From positions 1,798,001-1,862,000 of the forward strand of contig NZ_QWDD01000001.1 in the NCBI RefSeq assembly GCF_003722355.1: DNA of 64,000 nucleotides, written 5' to 3'. Position 1 is the first letter of the stretch. Each line of letters opens with the position of its first letter. Below the pieces are notes generated by a model. It was not told the origin of the DNA, ran no database searches, and worked only from the letters and a program-made list of their open reading frames with translations. The translations under genes and the position numbers were made by a program. This document shows, in pieces, positions 51,156 through 59,439 of this stretch. The stretch comes from Methylocystis hirsuta (GTDB lineage: Bacteria > Pseudomonadota > Alphaproteobacteria > Rhizobiales > Beijerinckiaceae).

Positions 51156-52505
51156 ATGCGATTGGAGCGATCTGTGCGAGAATCCGCAATTTTCCAGTTT
51201 GCCCGCTACGCCGCGTTCGTCCTTGGCGCGGTCGCCGTCACGCCCGCCTCAGCCGCCTGGGACCAGGACGGACAGGCCGAGTGGGCGCAGCGCTATGACG
51301 CCGACGCCCGCCTGACCGTCTCGCGCTCGACGACCCCCATACTTTCGGCTCATACGGTGGCCGCCACGGAAGCGGCGATCGAGCGTTTGCGCGAAATCGC
51401 CGCTGATGGCGGCTGGCCGCAGGTGCCGGCCGGCCAACAGCTGCGGCTGGGCTCGAACAGTCCGGTGGTCTCGGCGTTACGCCGCCGCTTGGTCATCTCC
51501 GGCGACATTGGGGCTGAAACCGGCGCGAGCCCGGTGTTCGACTCCTATGTCGAAGCGGCGGTGCGCCGGTTCCAGGCGCGCCACGGCATCATTCCGACCG
51601 GCGTCGTCAATCAGCAGACCGTTCAGGCGTTGAATGTGCCGGCTGAGACCCGGCTGAAGCAGCTCGAGACCAACCTGGTGCGTCTGCGTAGTTTTTCACA
51701 CGGCCTCGGCAACCGCTACGTCACCGCCAACATCCCCGCCGCTTCGGTGGAGACTGTCGAGAACGGCGAGGTCGTCACCCATCACATGGCCGGCGTCGGC
51801 AAGATCGACCGCCAGTCGCCGGTGATGCAGACCAAGGCGATCCAGGTCAACTTCAATCCGTTCTGGACCGTGCCGGCGTCAGTGATCCGCAAGGATTTGA
51901 TCCCCAAGATGCAGGCGGATCCAAACTATCTCAACGCCAATCACATCCGCGTCTACAGCAAGGACAATCAGGAGCTACAGCCCGAGCAGATCAATTGGCG
52001 TTCGCTCGACGCGCTCAATTTCCGCTTCCGCCAGGACATCGGCGGGGATTTTAACTCGCTTGGCGTCGTGCGCATCGACATCGCCAACCCCTACGGCGTT
52101 TACATGCACGACACGCCCGCTAAAGGCGTTTTTGGCGACGACTTCCGCTTCGTCTCTTCGGGCTGCATCCGGCTTCAGAATGTTCGCGACTATGTCGCCT
52201 GGCTCCTGAAAGAGACGCCCGGCTGGGATCGCGACCACATTGACGAGGTCATTGCCTCCGGCGAACGCGTGGACGTCAAGATCACGCCCGCCGTGCCGGT
52301 CTACTGGGTCTATATCACCGCGTGGGCGGCGCCGGACGGCGTCACCCAGTTCCGCGACGACATCTACCAGCGCGACGGGCTCGGGCTGCGCTCGGCCGGG
52401 GCCGATTCGCCGGCCTCGACGGTCGTGCAGGCGGCGCGTCCGATGCGCGGCGAAGGGCAGTTCCCGAGCGACGACGACAGCTACTTCGAGGAGCGTTCCC
52501 GGTAA
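51156..52505 (+). CDS. L,D-transpeptidase with peptidoglycan-binding domain (YcbB-like)
   Basis: A 449-aa exported enzyme that forms 3-3 crosslinks or attaches proteins to peptidoglycan. N-terminal signal region (FARYAAFVLGAVAVTPASAA), a PG-binding domain (about 110-160, VVSALRRRLVISGDIG, YVEAAVRRFQARHGI) and the YkuD catalytic domain with the His in YMHDTPAKGVFGDD and catalytic Cys337 in FVSSGCIRLQNVRDY. Start ATG at 51156; a GTG at 51174 would give a more typical signal peptide and is a real alternative. Confidence 0.92.
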   Translation: MRLERSVRESAIFQFARYAAFVLGAVAVTPASAAWDQDGQAEWAQRYDADARLTVSRSTTPILSAHTVAATEAAIERLREIAADGGWPQVPAGQQLRLGSNSPVVSALRRRLVISGDIGAETGASPVFDSYVEAAVRRFQARHGIIPTGVVNQQTVQALNVPAETRLKQLETNLVRLRSFSHGLGNRYVTANIPAASVETVENGEVVTHHMAGVGKIDRQSPVMQTKAIQVNFNPFWTVPASVIRKDLIPKMQADPNYLNANHIRVYSKDNQELQPEQINWRSLDALNFRFRQDIGGDFNSLGVVRIDIANPYGVYMHDTPAKGVFGDDFRFVSSGCIRLQNVRDYVAWLLKETPGWDRDHIDEVIASGERVDVKITPAVPVYWVYITAWAAPDGVTQFRDDIYQRDGLGLRSAGADSPASTVVQAARPMRGEGQFPSDDDSYFEERSR

Positions 52506-52512
52506 CTGCGGC

Positions 52513-52932
52513 CTATTGCGCCGCAGCGTCGCTGCGCGTGGCGCGCCAGGTTCCGCCGCAAAGGTCGGTCGACGATGACCAAGGGCCGGAGCCCCTGCCG
52601 CCCCGCAGCGTTCCATGGAAGCGCACGACCCGCTCACCCTCGCCGGTGAATCGCGCGACGATAGTGCCTTCCTCGTCGACATAGCCCCAAAATGAGGCAG
52701 CCGGCCCCGGCGCGGCCGCGATTTTATTGCCGACGATGTCAAAAGACGGCGGAATGAGACTGCGACACTCCCCGACGGTCGTCGTCGCTTCGATGTTCCA
52801 TCTGCCGCTTGGATCGCCCACAGAGCCGGTCAGCGCTTGATCGTTGTCCAGCTTCTTTTGGCTCCGCGGCTGCTTGGCGGACGCTCCCTGGGCCACTACG
52901 CAGACCGCAAGCGCCAACGCTAGAATTCTCAT
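52513..52932 (-). CDS. Small exported protein of unknown function
   Basis: A 139-aa protein with a signal peptide (RILALALAVCVVAQGASA). The mature part is a small beta-rich domain with GRWNIEATTTVGECRS and LCGGTWRATRSD, two Cys that may pair, resembling other short rhizobial lipocalin-like or avidin-like hypotheticals, but I do not assign a family. Its ATG overlaps the mutA stop by four bases, so it is translationally coupled to a cytosolic mutase gene, which is odd for a periplasmic product. Confidence 0.65.
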   Translation of the reverse strand: MRILALALAVCVVAQGASAKQPRSQKKLDNDQALTGSVGDPSGRWNIEATTTVGECRSLIPPSFDIVGNKIAAAPGPAASFWGYVDEEGTIVARFTGEGERVVRFHGTLRGGRGSGPWSSSTDLCGGTWRATRSDAAAQ

Positions 52933-54794
52933 TTGGCCTCCGAAAGCGCGCGCCGCAGCGCGTCGTGCATATCGCAGCCCGCGTAGATGAACTCCGTCAC
53001 GCCCGCATGGCGCAGACGCTCCTCGAGTTCGCCCGGCCGGCCGGCGAGATAAAGCCCAGCGCCTGCGCCCTTTAGCGCCAGCGCCGCCGTTTCCGCCGAG
53101 TCTCCGTAGATCCTGTCGGACGAACAAAGGCAAGCGAGTTTGGCGCCACACTCCCGGTAGGCGTCGACCAATTCGGTCGTGGACTCAGTTTCGGGTCCAA
53201 AAACCGCTTCGACGCCGCCGGCCTCGAAAAAATTCTTGGCGAAATTCGCCCGCGCCGTGAATGCCGCGACCGGGCCGAGATTTGCGAGGAAAATCTTCGG
53301 GCGATCGCCCAACTCGGCGAGGCGGACGTCCGACTCTTCACGCAGCCGCTCGAAGGGCTCGGCGAGACGGCGCGGCGCGAGCGGAGCGCTCTTTCGCGCG
53401 CCGGTTGGCGGCTCAATGGTTTCAGCCGCAGCGTCATAGGGCGCGAGAACGTCGAGCGCGCCCTCGTGAATGTCGGGAAACTGGTTCGCGCCGATGAGCT
53501 TATCCTTGGCGCGCGCGACGTTCTTCGCCCGCAACGCGGCGGCTTCGGCGACGCCCGCCTGAAAGACTCCCGTCTCCAACGCTTTGGGAAGGCCGCCGTC
53601 GGCCTCGATCTGCTGAAAAAGTCCCCACGCCCGCTCGCACAGCGCGTCTGTCAGCGCCTCGAAGCCGCCCGCGCCGCTCGTCGGATCGTCGACGGCGTCG
53701 ATATGGGATTCGTCCTGCAGCACGAGCTGGGTGTCTCGCGCCAGCCGCCGCGCGAATTCATCGGGGGCGCCGAGCGCCTGGGTGAAGGGGAGGACGGAGA
53801 CGGCGTCGGCGCCGCCGATCGCCGCCGAGAACGCGGCGAGCGTCCCACGCAGAATATTGTTCCACGGGTCACGCCGCGACATCATCCGCCAGCCCGTCTC
53901 GGCAAAGACCAGCGCCGGCTTGGGAGAGAGGCCGCAGGCCTCTTCAACGCGCGCCCAAAGGCGCCGCGCGGCGCGGAATTTGGCGACGCCCAGCAATTCG
54001 TCGGCGTCGGCGCAGAATCGGAACGCGATCAGTCCGCGCGCCGAATCGAGGTCGACTCCGGCGTCCGCCAGCGCGCGGAGATAGGCGAGCGCCGACGAAA
54101 GCGCGAAAGCCAGCTCCTGCGACTCGGTCCCGCCCGCCGAATGCACGACGCGGGCGTCGGCGACGGCGGTCGCGTAGACGAAGCCGGCGTCGGCGGCCGC
54201 CTTCACGTCCCGCGCGAAGCTTCGGGAGACTTGCGTCCAGGGCTCCGCAGCGAATCCGTGCCGCGCCTGTGCGCCCAGCGGATCGAAGCCCATCGAAACG
54301 CGGGTGAGCGACGGTTCAATATGTTGGCGGTCGACGAAGCGCATGAGCGCCTGCGCGGCGCCAAGCGCGCGCGGCGAAGAGTCGAGCGTCAGCGGAATGC
54401 CGTAGTCGAGACGAACATTGGCGAGCGCGTGAGCGATTGCGTCATCGTCGTCGCCGACGAGTCCGCCGCCGTAGGCGCCGATCGAGCCGGCGAAGACGAG
54501 ATGCAGTCCGTCGGCGCCGCCGTCGAGGTCCTGCAAAGCCAAGCGGTTGGCGGCCTCCACGTTGGGGACGTCGACGCGCGCGAGAATCGCCCAGCGGCCG
54601 GGGTTTTTGCGGAGCACGGGGAAGGGCGAACCGGCGGCGCGGGCGTAGATGGGCTCAATGGAAAGCCCGTCATAGCTCTTGGAGACGAGCGTTTCGAAGG
54701 ACGCGCCTTTCAGCGCCCGCTCAACAAGAACGCGCCACTGCGCGTCAGTGGCCTGCGGAAAGACCCCCGCCAGCGCCGTCTCCTGTCCCGTCAT
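52929..54794 (-). CDS. mutA: Methylmalonyl-CoA mutase small (beta) subunit
   Basis: A 621-aa non-catalytic subunit of the B12-dependent mutase that interconverts (R)-methylmalonyl-CoA and succinyl-CoA. It starts FPQATDAQWRVLVERALKGA, has the barrel pattern FETLVSKSYDGLSIEPIYAR, HSAGGTESQELAFALS and ETGWRMMSRRDPWNN, and a C-terminal flavodoxin-like domain that lacks the DxHxxG cobalamin motif, as expected for the small subunit. The large subunit gene mutB is not adjacent, as in Methylobacterium, where the two subunits are unlinked. Works downstream of pccB. The ATG at 54792-54794 fits the family start. Confidence 0.92.
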   Translation of the reverse strand: MTGQETALAGVFPQATDAQWRVLVERALKGASFETLVSKSYDGLSIEPIYARAAGSPFPVLRKNPGRWAILARVDVPNVEAANRLALQDLDGGADGLHLVFAGSIGAYGGGLVGDDDDAIAHALANVRLDYGIPLTLDSSPRALGAAQALMRFVDRQHIEPSLTRVSMGFDPLGAQARHGFAAEPWTQVSRSFARDVKAAADAGFVYATAVADARVVHSAGGTESQELAFALSSALAYLRALADAGVDLDSARGLIAFRFCADADELLGVAKFRAARRLWARVEEACGLSPKPALVFAETGWRMMSRRDPWNNILRGTLAAFSAAIGGADAVSVLPFTQALGAPDEFARRLARDTQLVLQDESHIDAVDDPTSGAGGFEALTDALCERAWGLFQQIEADGGLPKALETGVFQAGVAEAAALRAKNVARAKDKLIGANQFPDIHEGALDVLAPYDAAAETIEPPTGARKSAPLAPRRLAEPFERLREESDVRLAELGDRPKIFLANLGPVAAFTARANFAKNFFEAGGVEAVFGPETESTTELVDAYRECGAKLACLCSSDRIYGDSAETAALALKGAGAGLYLAGRPGELEERLRHAGVTEFIYAGCDMHDALRRALSEAK

Positions 54795-55085
54795 TTTCGC
54801 TGTCGCCCTCCGTTGTTTCGGGCGGCGTTTTCGCATGAAGCGCTCCGCCGGGCCACTGGAAATCCGCCAAGAGCGCGGCGGGCTTTATTTTCGAGGCCAA
54901 ACGCCTTAACCAGTGCCGACTGCGCCCGAGGGCGGGAAAAGGGGCGCTGGAGCGGAAGAGCCAGAGGCGGGCGGTTCTGGCCACGCGCTCCGATTTAAAG
55001 GCGCTGGATCGGCGCCGCCGCGTCAATGCGTCGCGCGCGAGCGCGGGTTGTCGTCGGCGGCGCAGAGCCTGAAACGGAGGGATTC

Positions 55086-55361
55086 GTGACTGATAATCCG
55101 CAGGACAAGAATCAGCTCGTCGACGAGATCATCGAAGTGATCGCGTCGGAAGGCATGGTCGACAAAAGCAAGATCACCCCCGACGCGTCAATCGAGAGCC
55201 TCGACCTCAAATCCGTCGACATCGTCATGATTCTCACGGCGCTCGAGGAGAAGTTCAACGTCTACATCCCCATGGACGGGTCGCTGCAGGAAGCCAAAGA
55301 CGTCAAAAGTCTGATCGAGGCGATCGCGGACCACATCCAGAAAGAGCGCGAGAAGCAGTAA
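55086..55361 (+). CDS. Dedicated acyl carrier protein
   Basis: A 91-aa acidic ACP. The 4'-phosphopantetheine attachment is Ser43 in LDLKSVDIVMILTALEE (Lys precedes Ser where most FAS ACPs have DSL). It starts at GTG 55086 after GGAGGG; the frame is open further upstream but not ACP-like. It is the first gene of a plus-strand island of lipid genes and abuts the ketosynthase with no spacer. It is probably not the housekeeping AcpP, which normally lies with fabF and fabG. Likely carrier for a specialised acyl chain. Confidence 0.88.
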   Translation: MTDNPQDKNQLVDEIIEVIASEGMVDKSKITPDASIESLDLKSVDIVMILTALEEKFNVYIPMDGSLQEAKDVKSLIEAIADHIQKEREKQ

Positions 55362-56597
55362 ATGGCATTCTCGCGAGCGCGGGCCGAGGGGCGCCGCGTC
55401 GTTATTTCTGGCATGGGCGCGGTCTGCGCCTCTGGAGTCGGCGCGCAAAAGCTATGGGAAGCGGCGCGCGACGGCGTCGCCCAGATTCGTCCGCTCAAGA
55501 CGGAGCGCCCTTATGACGGGCGCATCAAGATCGCGGCGCAGGTGCCCGACTTCAATCCCGCTGACTATATCGAACCCAACGTTCTTCCGTTCTGCGATCC
55601 CTTTACGCAGTTCTGCATCGTCGCCGCCGACGAAGCGGTGGCGCAGGCGGGTTTCGGACGCAAGGACGTCGCCGGGCCGAGAACGGCCGTCATCATCGGC
55701 TCCGGCATCGGCGGCATGACGACGATCGAGGACGGCATCTACCGCTATTATGTCGAAGGAACGCGGCCGGAGATGTTGAGCGTTCCCAAGCTCATCCCGA
55801 GCGCGGCGCCTGCGATGCTGGGGATGCGCTATTCTTGCCACGGCCCGACATTCGCGATCGGCAGCGCCTGCTCCTCGGCGACGCAGTCGATCGGACTTGG
55901 CATGCAGATGATCCGACAAGGTCTTGTGGACAAGGCCATCGTCGGCGGCGCCGAGGCCTGCGTCATCAACGCGACGATCCGTGCGTGGGAAGGCCTTCGC
56001 GTGCTGAGCCCGAATTTGTGCCGCCCCTTCTCCAAGGGCCGCAACGGCATGTCGCTTGGCGAAGGCGCGGCGGTTTTCGTCCTGGAAACGGAGGAGGCGG
56101 CGCGGGCGCGCGGCCACGCGCCCCTATGCGAACTCGCCGGCTACGGCACGACGAGCGACGCCAAGGACCCCGTGCGGCCGGATCTTGAAGGCGCGTCGAA
56201 CGCGATCGCCCTGGCGCTCGAAGACGCGGGAATGGCTCCGCGGGAGATTCATTACGTCAACGCGCACGGCACCGCGACCCACGCCAACGACATCACCGAA
56301 GCCGAAGCGATTCTGCGCGTTTTCGGCGAGTATGGACGGGTCGTGCCGGTGTCGTCGACGAAACCTATTCACGGCCACGCGCTCGGCGCGAGCGGCGGCT
56401 TGGAGCTCGCCATCACCATACACGCGCTTCGCGAACAGATCGCGCCGCCGACGATCAATTTTCTGGAGCCCGACCCCAAGTGCCCGCTCGACGTCGTCCC
56501 GAACGCCGCGCGCAAGCACAAGATCGACGCCGCCATGTCGAACTCCTTCGCTTTCGGAGGGATCAACGCCGTGTTGATCGTGCGTCATGCCGCTTGA
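55362..56597 (+). CDS. Beta-ketoacyl-ACP synthase (FabF/KAS II-like)
   Basis: A 411-aa condensing enzyme that extends an acyl chain by two carbons from malonyl-ACP. The catalytic triad is complete: Cys170 in AIGSACSSATQ, His302 in NAHGTATHAND and His339 in IHGHALGASGG. It follows the ACP stop directly and overlaps the next gene by 11 bases. Next to ACP, dehydratase and reductase genes it could build a long or modified chain apart from primary fatty acid synthesis. Confidence 0.9.
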   Translation: MAFSRARAEGRRVVISGMGAVCASGVGAQKLWEAARDGVAQIRPLKTERPYDGRIKIAAQVPDFNPADYIEPNVLPFCDPFTQFCIVAADEAVAQAGFGRKDVAGPRTAVIIGSGIGGMTTIEDGIYRYYVEGTRPEMLSVPKLIPSAAPAMLGMRYSCHGPTFAIGSACSSATQSIGLGMQMIRQGLVDKAIVGGAEACVINATIRAWEGLRVLSPNLCRPFSKGRNGMSLGEGAAVFVLETEEAARARGHAPLCELAGYGTTSDAKDPVRPDLEGASNAIALALEDAGMAPREIHYVNAHGTATHANDITEAEAILRVFGEYGRVVPVSSTKPIHGHALGASGGLELAITIHALREQIAPPTINFLEPDPKCPLDVVPNAARKHKIDAAMSNSFAFGGINAVLIVRHAA

Positions 56598-56982
56598 GCC
56601 GCCGCTCGCGCTTGGGCCCTTCCGGCTGCGCGTCGATCCAGCGCGCGCCGCGGCCTATGCGCGTGAAACGGGGAGCGACGGCGCGAGCGTTCCGCTGGCC
56701 TATCCGGCGATCTGGCTCGCCGAGCCTTCGCTTTTTTCGGCTGTGCGCGACCTCTGCGCCGAGCGCGACGTCGTGCCGGTGCATGAGTCGCAGAGCTTTT
56801 CCTATGAAGCGCCCCTGGTCGCGGGCGAGAGTTACGACTTGAGCGTCACCATGAGCAGCGAGGAAACGCCGCCGCGTCTGACGATGGTCGGGACAGTCGC
56901 AACGCCCCAAGGTGAGCCCTGCGCACGAATCGAAACCATATTGCGGCTCGTGCCGCGCGCGGGATTTGGGAGCGCGTCATGA
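56587..56982 (+). CDS. Hotdog-fold protein, MaoC-like without the hydratase motif
   Basis: A 131-aa protein that looks like the inactive half of a FAS1-type double-hotdog dehydratase: LRVDPARAAAYARETGS near the start and YEAPLVAGESYDLSVTMSSE and EPCARIETILRLV later, but no D-x-N-P-x-H hydratase motif. It overlaps both neighbours (11 bases with the ketosynthase, four with the MaoC gene). It probably pairs with the next protein to form a two-subunit (R)-specific hydratase. Assignment is by fold-like pattern and context. Confidence 0.6.
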   Translation: MPLEPPLALGPFRLRVDPARAAAYARETGSDGASVPLAYPAIWLAEPSLFSAVRDLCAERDVVPVHESQSFSYEAPLVAGESYDLSVTMSSEETPPRLTMVGTVATPQGEPCARIETILRLVPRAGFGSAS

Positions 56983-57383
56983 GCGATCCCATCAAGGTCG
57001 GCGACAAACTGCCGGAGACCGTCATTGGCCCGTTCGACGCGCCTTCGCTTGCGCGCTACGCCGAGGTCTCGGGCGACGCAAATCCATTGCATCTCGACGA
57101 CGCCGTGGCGGCGGCGATCGGGCTTGCCGCGCCGCCGGTGCATGGCATGAAGCTTCTGGCCGCGTTTGAACCGATGCTGAGGGCCTGGCGCGGCGACCTC
57201 GTCATCGCCTCCATAGCCGGGAAGTTCGTGCAGCCGATCCTGCGCGGCGAGACCGTCAAGCTGTCGGGGCGCGTGCTGCGCGCCACCGAAAACGAGGTTT
57301 TCGTCCGTCTGGTGGCCTATGGCGCGGCGCGGGCGCCCGGCATCGTCGGCGAAGCGACCTTGCGGCCGAGGCCGGCCACATGA
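56979..57383 (+). CDS. MaoC-like (R)-specific enoyl hydratase/dehydratase
   Basis: A 134-aa hotdog protein with a complete hydratase 2 motif: YAEVSGDANPLHLDD, catalytic Asp33 and His38, then PPVHGMKLLAAFEP and KFVQPILRGETV. It catalyses reversible dehydration of 3-hydroxyacyl thioesters. The start overlaps the preceding gene (ATGA) and its stop directly precedes the SDR. Confidence 0.87.
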   Translation: MSDPIKVGDKLPETVIGPFDAPSLARYAEVSGDANPLHLDDAVAAAIGLAAPPVHGMKLLAAFEPMLRAWRGDLVIASIAGKFVQPILRGETVKLSGRVLRATENEVFVRLVAYGAARAPGIVGEATLRPRPAT

Positions 57384-57416
57384 ATGATCGGCTGCGCCGT
57401 AGGGCAGGGCGCGCGT

Positions 57417-58277
57417 ATGGCTAAGAGCGCTGTTCGGGTTCTTATCACCGGCGCCTCAAGCGGCATTGGGCGCGCCTTGGCGCTCGCCTATGCGCGCGAA
57501 GGCGCGAGCCTTGTCTTGCTCGGCCGCGACGCCGAGCGGCTCGAGGCCGCCGCGCGGGCCTGTCTCGCAGCCGGCGCAGGGGAGGCGGAGACTCACGTCG
57601 CCGACGTGCGGGATCGCGAAGCGATGGCGTGCATCGTTCAGTCTGCGCATGAAAAGCGCCCGATCGACATTCTTGTCGCCAATGCCGGCGTCGCGACGGG
57701 CCTTTCGCCCAGCCAGCTTCTCGAAACGCCCGAGGCGGTCCGAGCAATGCTCAAGATCAATGTCGAGGGCGTCTTCAACACCGTCGAGCCGGCAATTCTG
57801 TCGATGTGCGCCCGTAAGAGCGGCAGAATCGCCATTGTCGGCTCGATGGCCGGCGTGCGCGCGCTCCCGCATTCGCCGGCCTATTGTGCGGCGAAGGCGT
57901 GCGTGCACATGTGGGCGGACAGCCTGCGCGCCCAGCTCGCAGCCCATGGCGTGCATGTCGCGCTGATCGTGCCGGGTTATGTGAAGACGCCCATGTCGGC
58001 GCGCACCATCGTGAAGACGCCCCTTTCGGCGCGCACTCTCCTAAAGAGGTCGGCGTCGGCGGGAGTCGAATCCTGGCAGCCCAGCGCCATGTCCGACGAA
58101 GAAGCCGCGCGCATCATCAAGAACGGGCTGGACCGCCGTCGCAACGTCATCGCCTTTCCGCGTTACATGTATTGGGCGATGCGCCTCTTCTCCCTCTTGC
58201 CGGCGGCGCTCGTCGACGGCGTCATGCGCCAGTTTCCCGCCGAAGTGCCGGAGACGCCGGAACGGGAGAATTCGTGA
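57417..58277 (+). CDS. Short-chain dehydrogenase, candidate 3-ketosphinganine or 3-ketoacyl reductase
   Basis: A 286-aa SDR. Cofactor motif TGASSGIG, NAG, and the catalytic Ser143, Tyr156 and Lys160 (SMAG, YCAAK). The C-terminal part has a hydrophobic region (YWAMRLFSLLPAALVDGV) that resembles membrane-associated ketosphinganine reductases of the KDSR type, although NADPH preference is not shown. An ATG at 57384 is also in frame; 57417 fits the family start. Residues 189-208 contain VKTPMSARTI repeated as VKTPLSARTL, encoded by a 30-base tandem duplication. The GT gene overlaps the stop. Confidence 0.8.
   Translation: MAKSAVRVLITGASSGIGRALALAYAREGASLVLLGRDAERLEAAARACLAAGAGEAETHVADVRDREAMACIVQSAHEKRPIDILVANAGVATGLSPSQLLETPEAVRAMLKINVEGVFNTVEPAILSMCARKSGRIAIVGSMAGVRALPHSPAYCAAKACVHMWADSLRAQLAAHGVHVALIVPGYVKTPMSARTIVKTPLSARTLLKRSASAGVESWQPSAMSDEEAARIIKNGLDRRRNVIAFPRYMYWAMRLFSLLPAALVDGVMRQFPAEVPETPERENS
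57981..58040 (+). repeat. 30-bp in-frame tandem duplication within the SDR gene
   Basis: Units at 57981-58010 and 58011-58040 both begin GTGAAGACGCCC and encode VKTPMSARTI and VKTPLSARTL. They lie after the catalytic lysine, in the substrate-loop region. Confidence 0.85.
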
Positions 58278-59434
58278 CGGCCTACACCGTCCTTACTTGG
58301 GCCGCAGGCGGCTATTGGATGATCGCCGTCGTTTTGCTTGTCGTCTCTGTCGCGGCGACCATCGCGCAGCCCTGGCTCGCCGCGCGCCGCGCCACGCGCC
58401 GAGACCAGCCGCCGGTCTCGGTCGTGCTTCCCGTCAAGATGCTCGATGACCAGTTCGACCGCACGCAAGAGTCCGCGCTGATGCAGCAGTACCGTGATTT
58501 CGACGTGACCGTCGCCTCAACCGACGTTGATGGACCGGCGGTCCGGCGCATGCGCGCCATTCTTGCGCGTTACCCTGCGGTGCCTTCGCGCATTCTTCTT
58601 TCGACAGCGAAATTCGCCGTCAGTCCGAAGGTCGATAATCTTTATGCGCCGTTCATGCAGGCGACGCACGACGTCATACTGATGAAGGACGCCAATGTGC
58701 TGCTCGAGCCGGACGCGCTGGCGCAGCACGTCAGGCAGCTGACGGACGAAGTCGGGCTCGTCTGCGCCATTCCGTATTGCGCGCGACTCGAGAATTTCGC
58801 CGCGCATGTCGAGGCCGCGATCATTAACGGTCCTCATGCCCGCATTCTGTTTCTCGCCTCGGCGCTGGGACAGGGGCATGGCATCGGCAAGATCATGTTG
58901 TTTCGACGTTCGGACTTCCTGCGCGCGGGAGGCTTTGACGCGATTTCCCATACGGTCGGCGAAGACAACGCCTTGGCCAAGGCGATGCGGCGGGTCGGCA
59001 AACGGCCGGTCTTTTCTCACAGGCCTGTGCGCCAGGAGCTCGGCGCGCGCGCGTTCGACGATGTTTATCAGCGGCAATTGCGTTGGATGGTTATCCGCCG
59101 CAACGACGAAATCATCTCATTCCTCGCCGAGCCAATATGCCAAGCGGTTCCAGCAGTTATCGCTTCGGCGCTCGCGGCGCCGCTCGTCGGGATCGCGCCA
59201 ATTGCCGCCGCGTCGGCGACGCTTATGCTGTGGTTTGCGCTTGAGACATTGCTTTCTGTGGCCAAAGGATGGCAGTTATCGTGGGCCGCGCCCGCGGTGT
59301 TTGTGGTCCGCGAGGCGACGATGCTGGCGGTCTGGTTGAACGCCTGGGTCACTGACCAGGTGGTTTGGGCGAGGGACAGCGTGAATGCGCGCGCCGGGGC
59401 GAAGCCCTCGCCGGTTCCGCACGAAGAAGGATAG
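58274..59434 (+). CDS. GT21-like glycosyltransferase (ceramide glucosyltransferase/HpnI type)
   Basis: A 386-aa membrane glycosyltransferase. N-terminal helix (about 12-32), a GT-A domain with PVSVVLPVKMLDD, the metal-binding D-x-N at 139-141 (ILMKDANVLLEPD), the acceptor Asp in GEDNALAKAM (231) and RQLRW at 267-271, then two or three C-terminal helices. The order D, D-x-N, ED, Q/RxxRW is the GT21 pattern of ceramide glucosyltransferases and hopanoid-linked HpnI. Hopanoid genes are absent here, so a ceramide or similar lipid acceptor is favoured. Start GTG overlaps the SDR stop, with GGGAG upstream. Confidence 0.82.
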   Translation: MTAYTVLTWAAGGYWMIAVVLLVVSVAATIAQPWLAARRATRRDQPPVSVVLPVKMLDDQFDRTQESALMQQYRDFDVTVASTDVDGPAVRRMRAILARYPAVPSRILLSTAKFAVSPKVDNLYAPFMQATHDVILMKDANVLLEPDALAQHVRQLTDEVGLVCAIPYCARLENFAAHVEAAIINGPHARILFLASALGQGHGIGKIMLFRRSDFLRAGGFDAISHTVGEDNALAKAMRRVGKRPVFSHRPVRQELGARAFDDVYQRQLRWMVIRRNDEIISFLAEPICQAVPAVIASALAAPLVGIAPIAAASATLMLWFALETLLSVAKGWQLSWAAPAVFVVREATMLAVWLNAWVTDQVVWARDSVNARAGAKPSPVPHEEG

Positions 59435-59439
59435 GCCGT

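Noticed and set aside
55086..55361. Housekeeping AcpP
   Set aside because: Wrong neighbourhood and an atypical LKS sequence at the attachment serine; treated as a dedicated ACP.
58274..59434. HpnI of hopanoid synthesis
   Set aside because: The GT21 pattern fits HpnI as well as ceramide glucosyltransferase, but no hpn genes are near; kept as GT21-like only.
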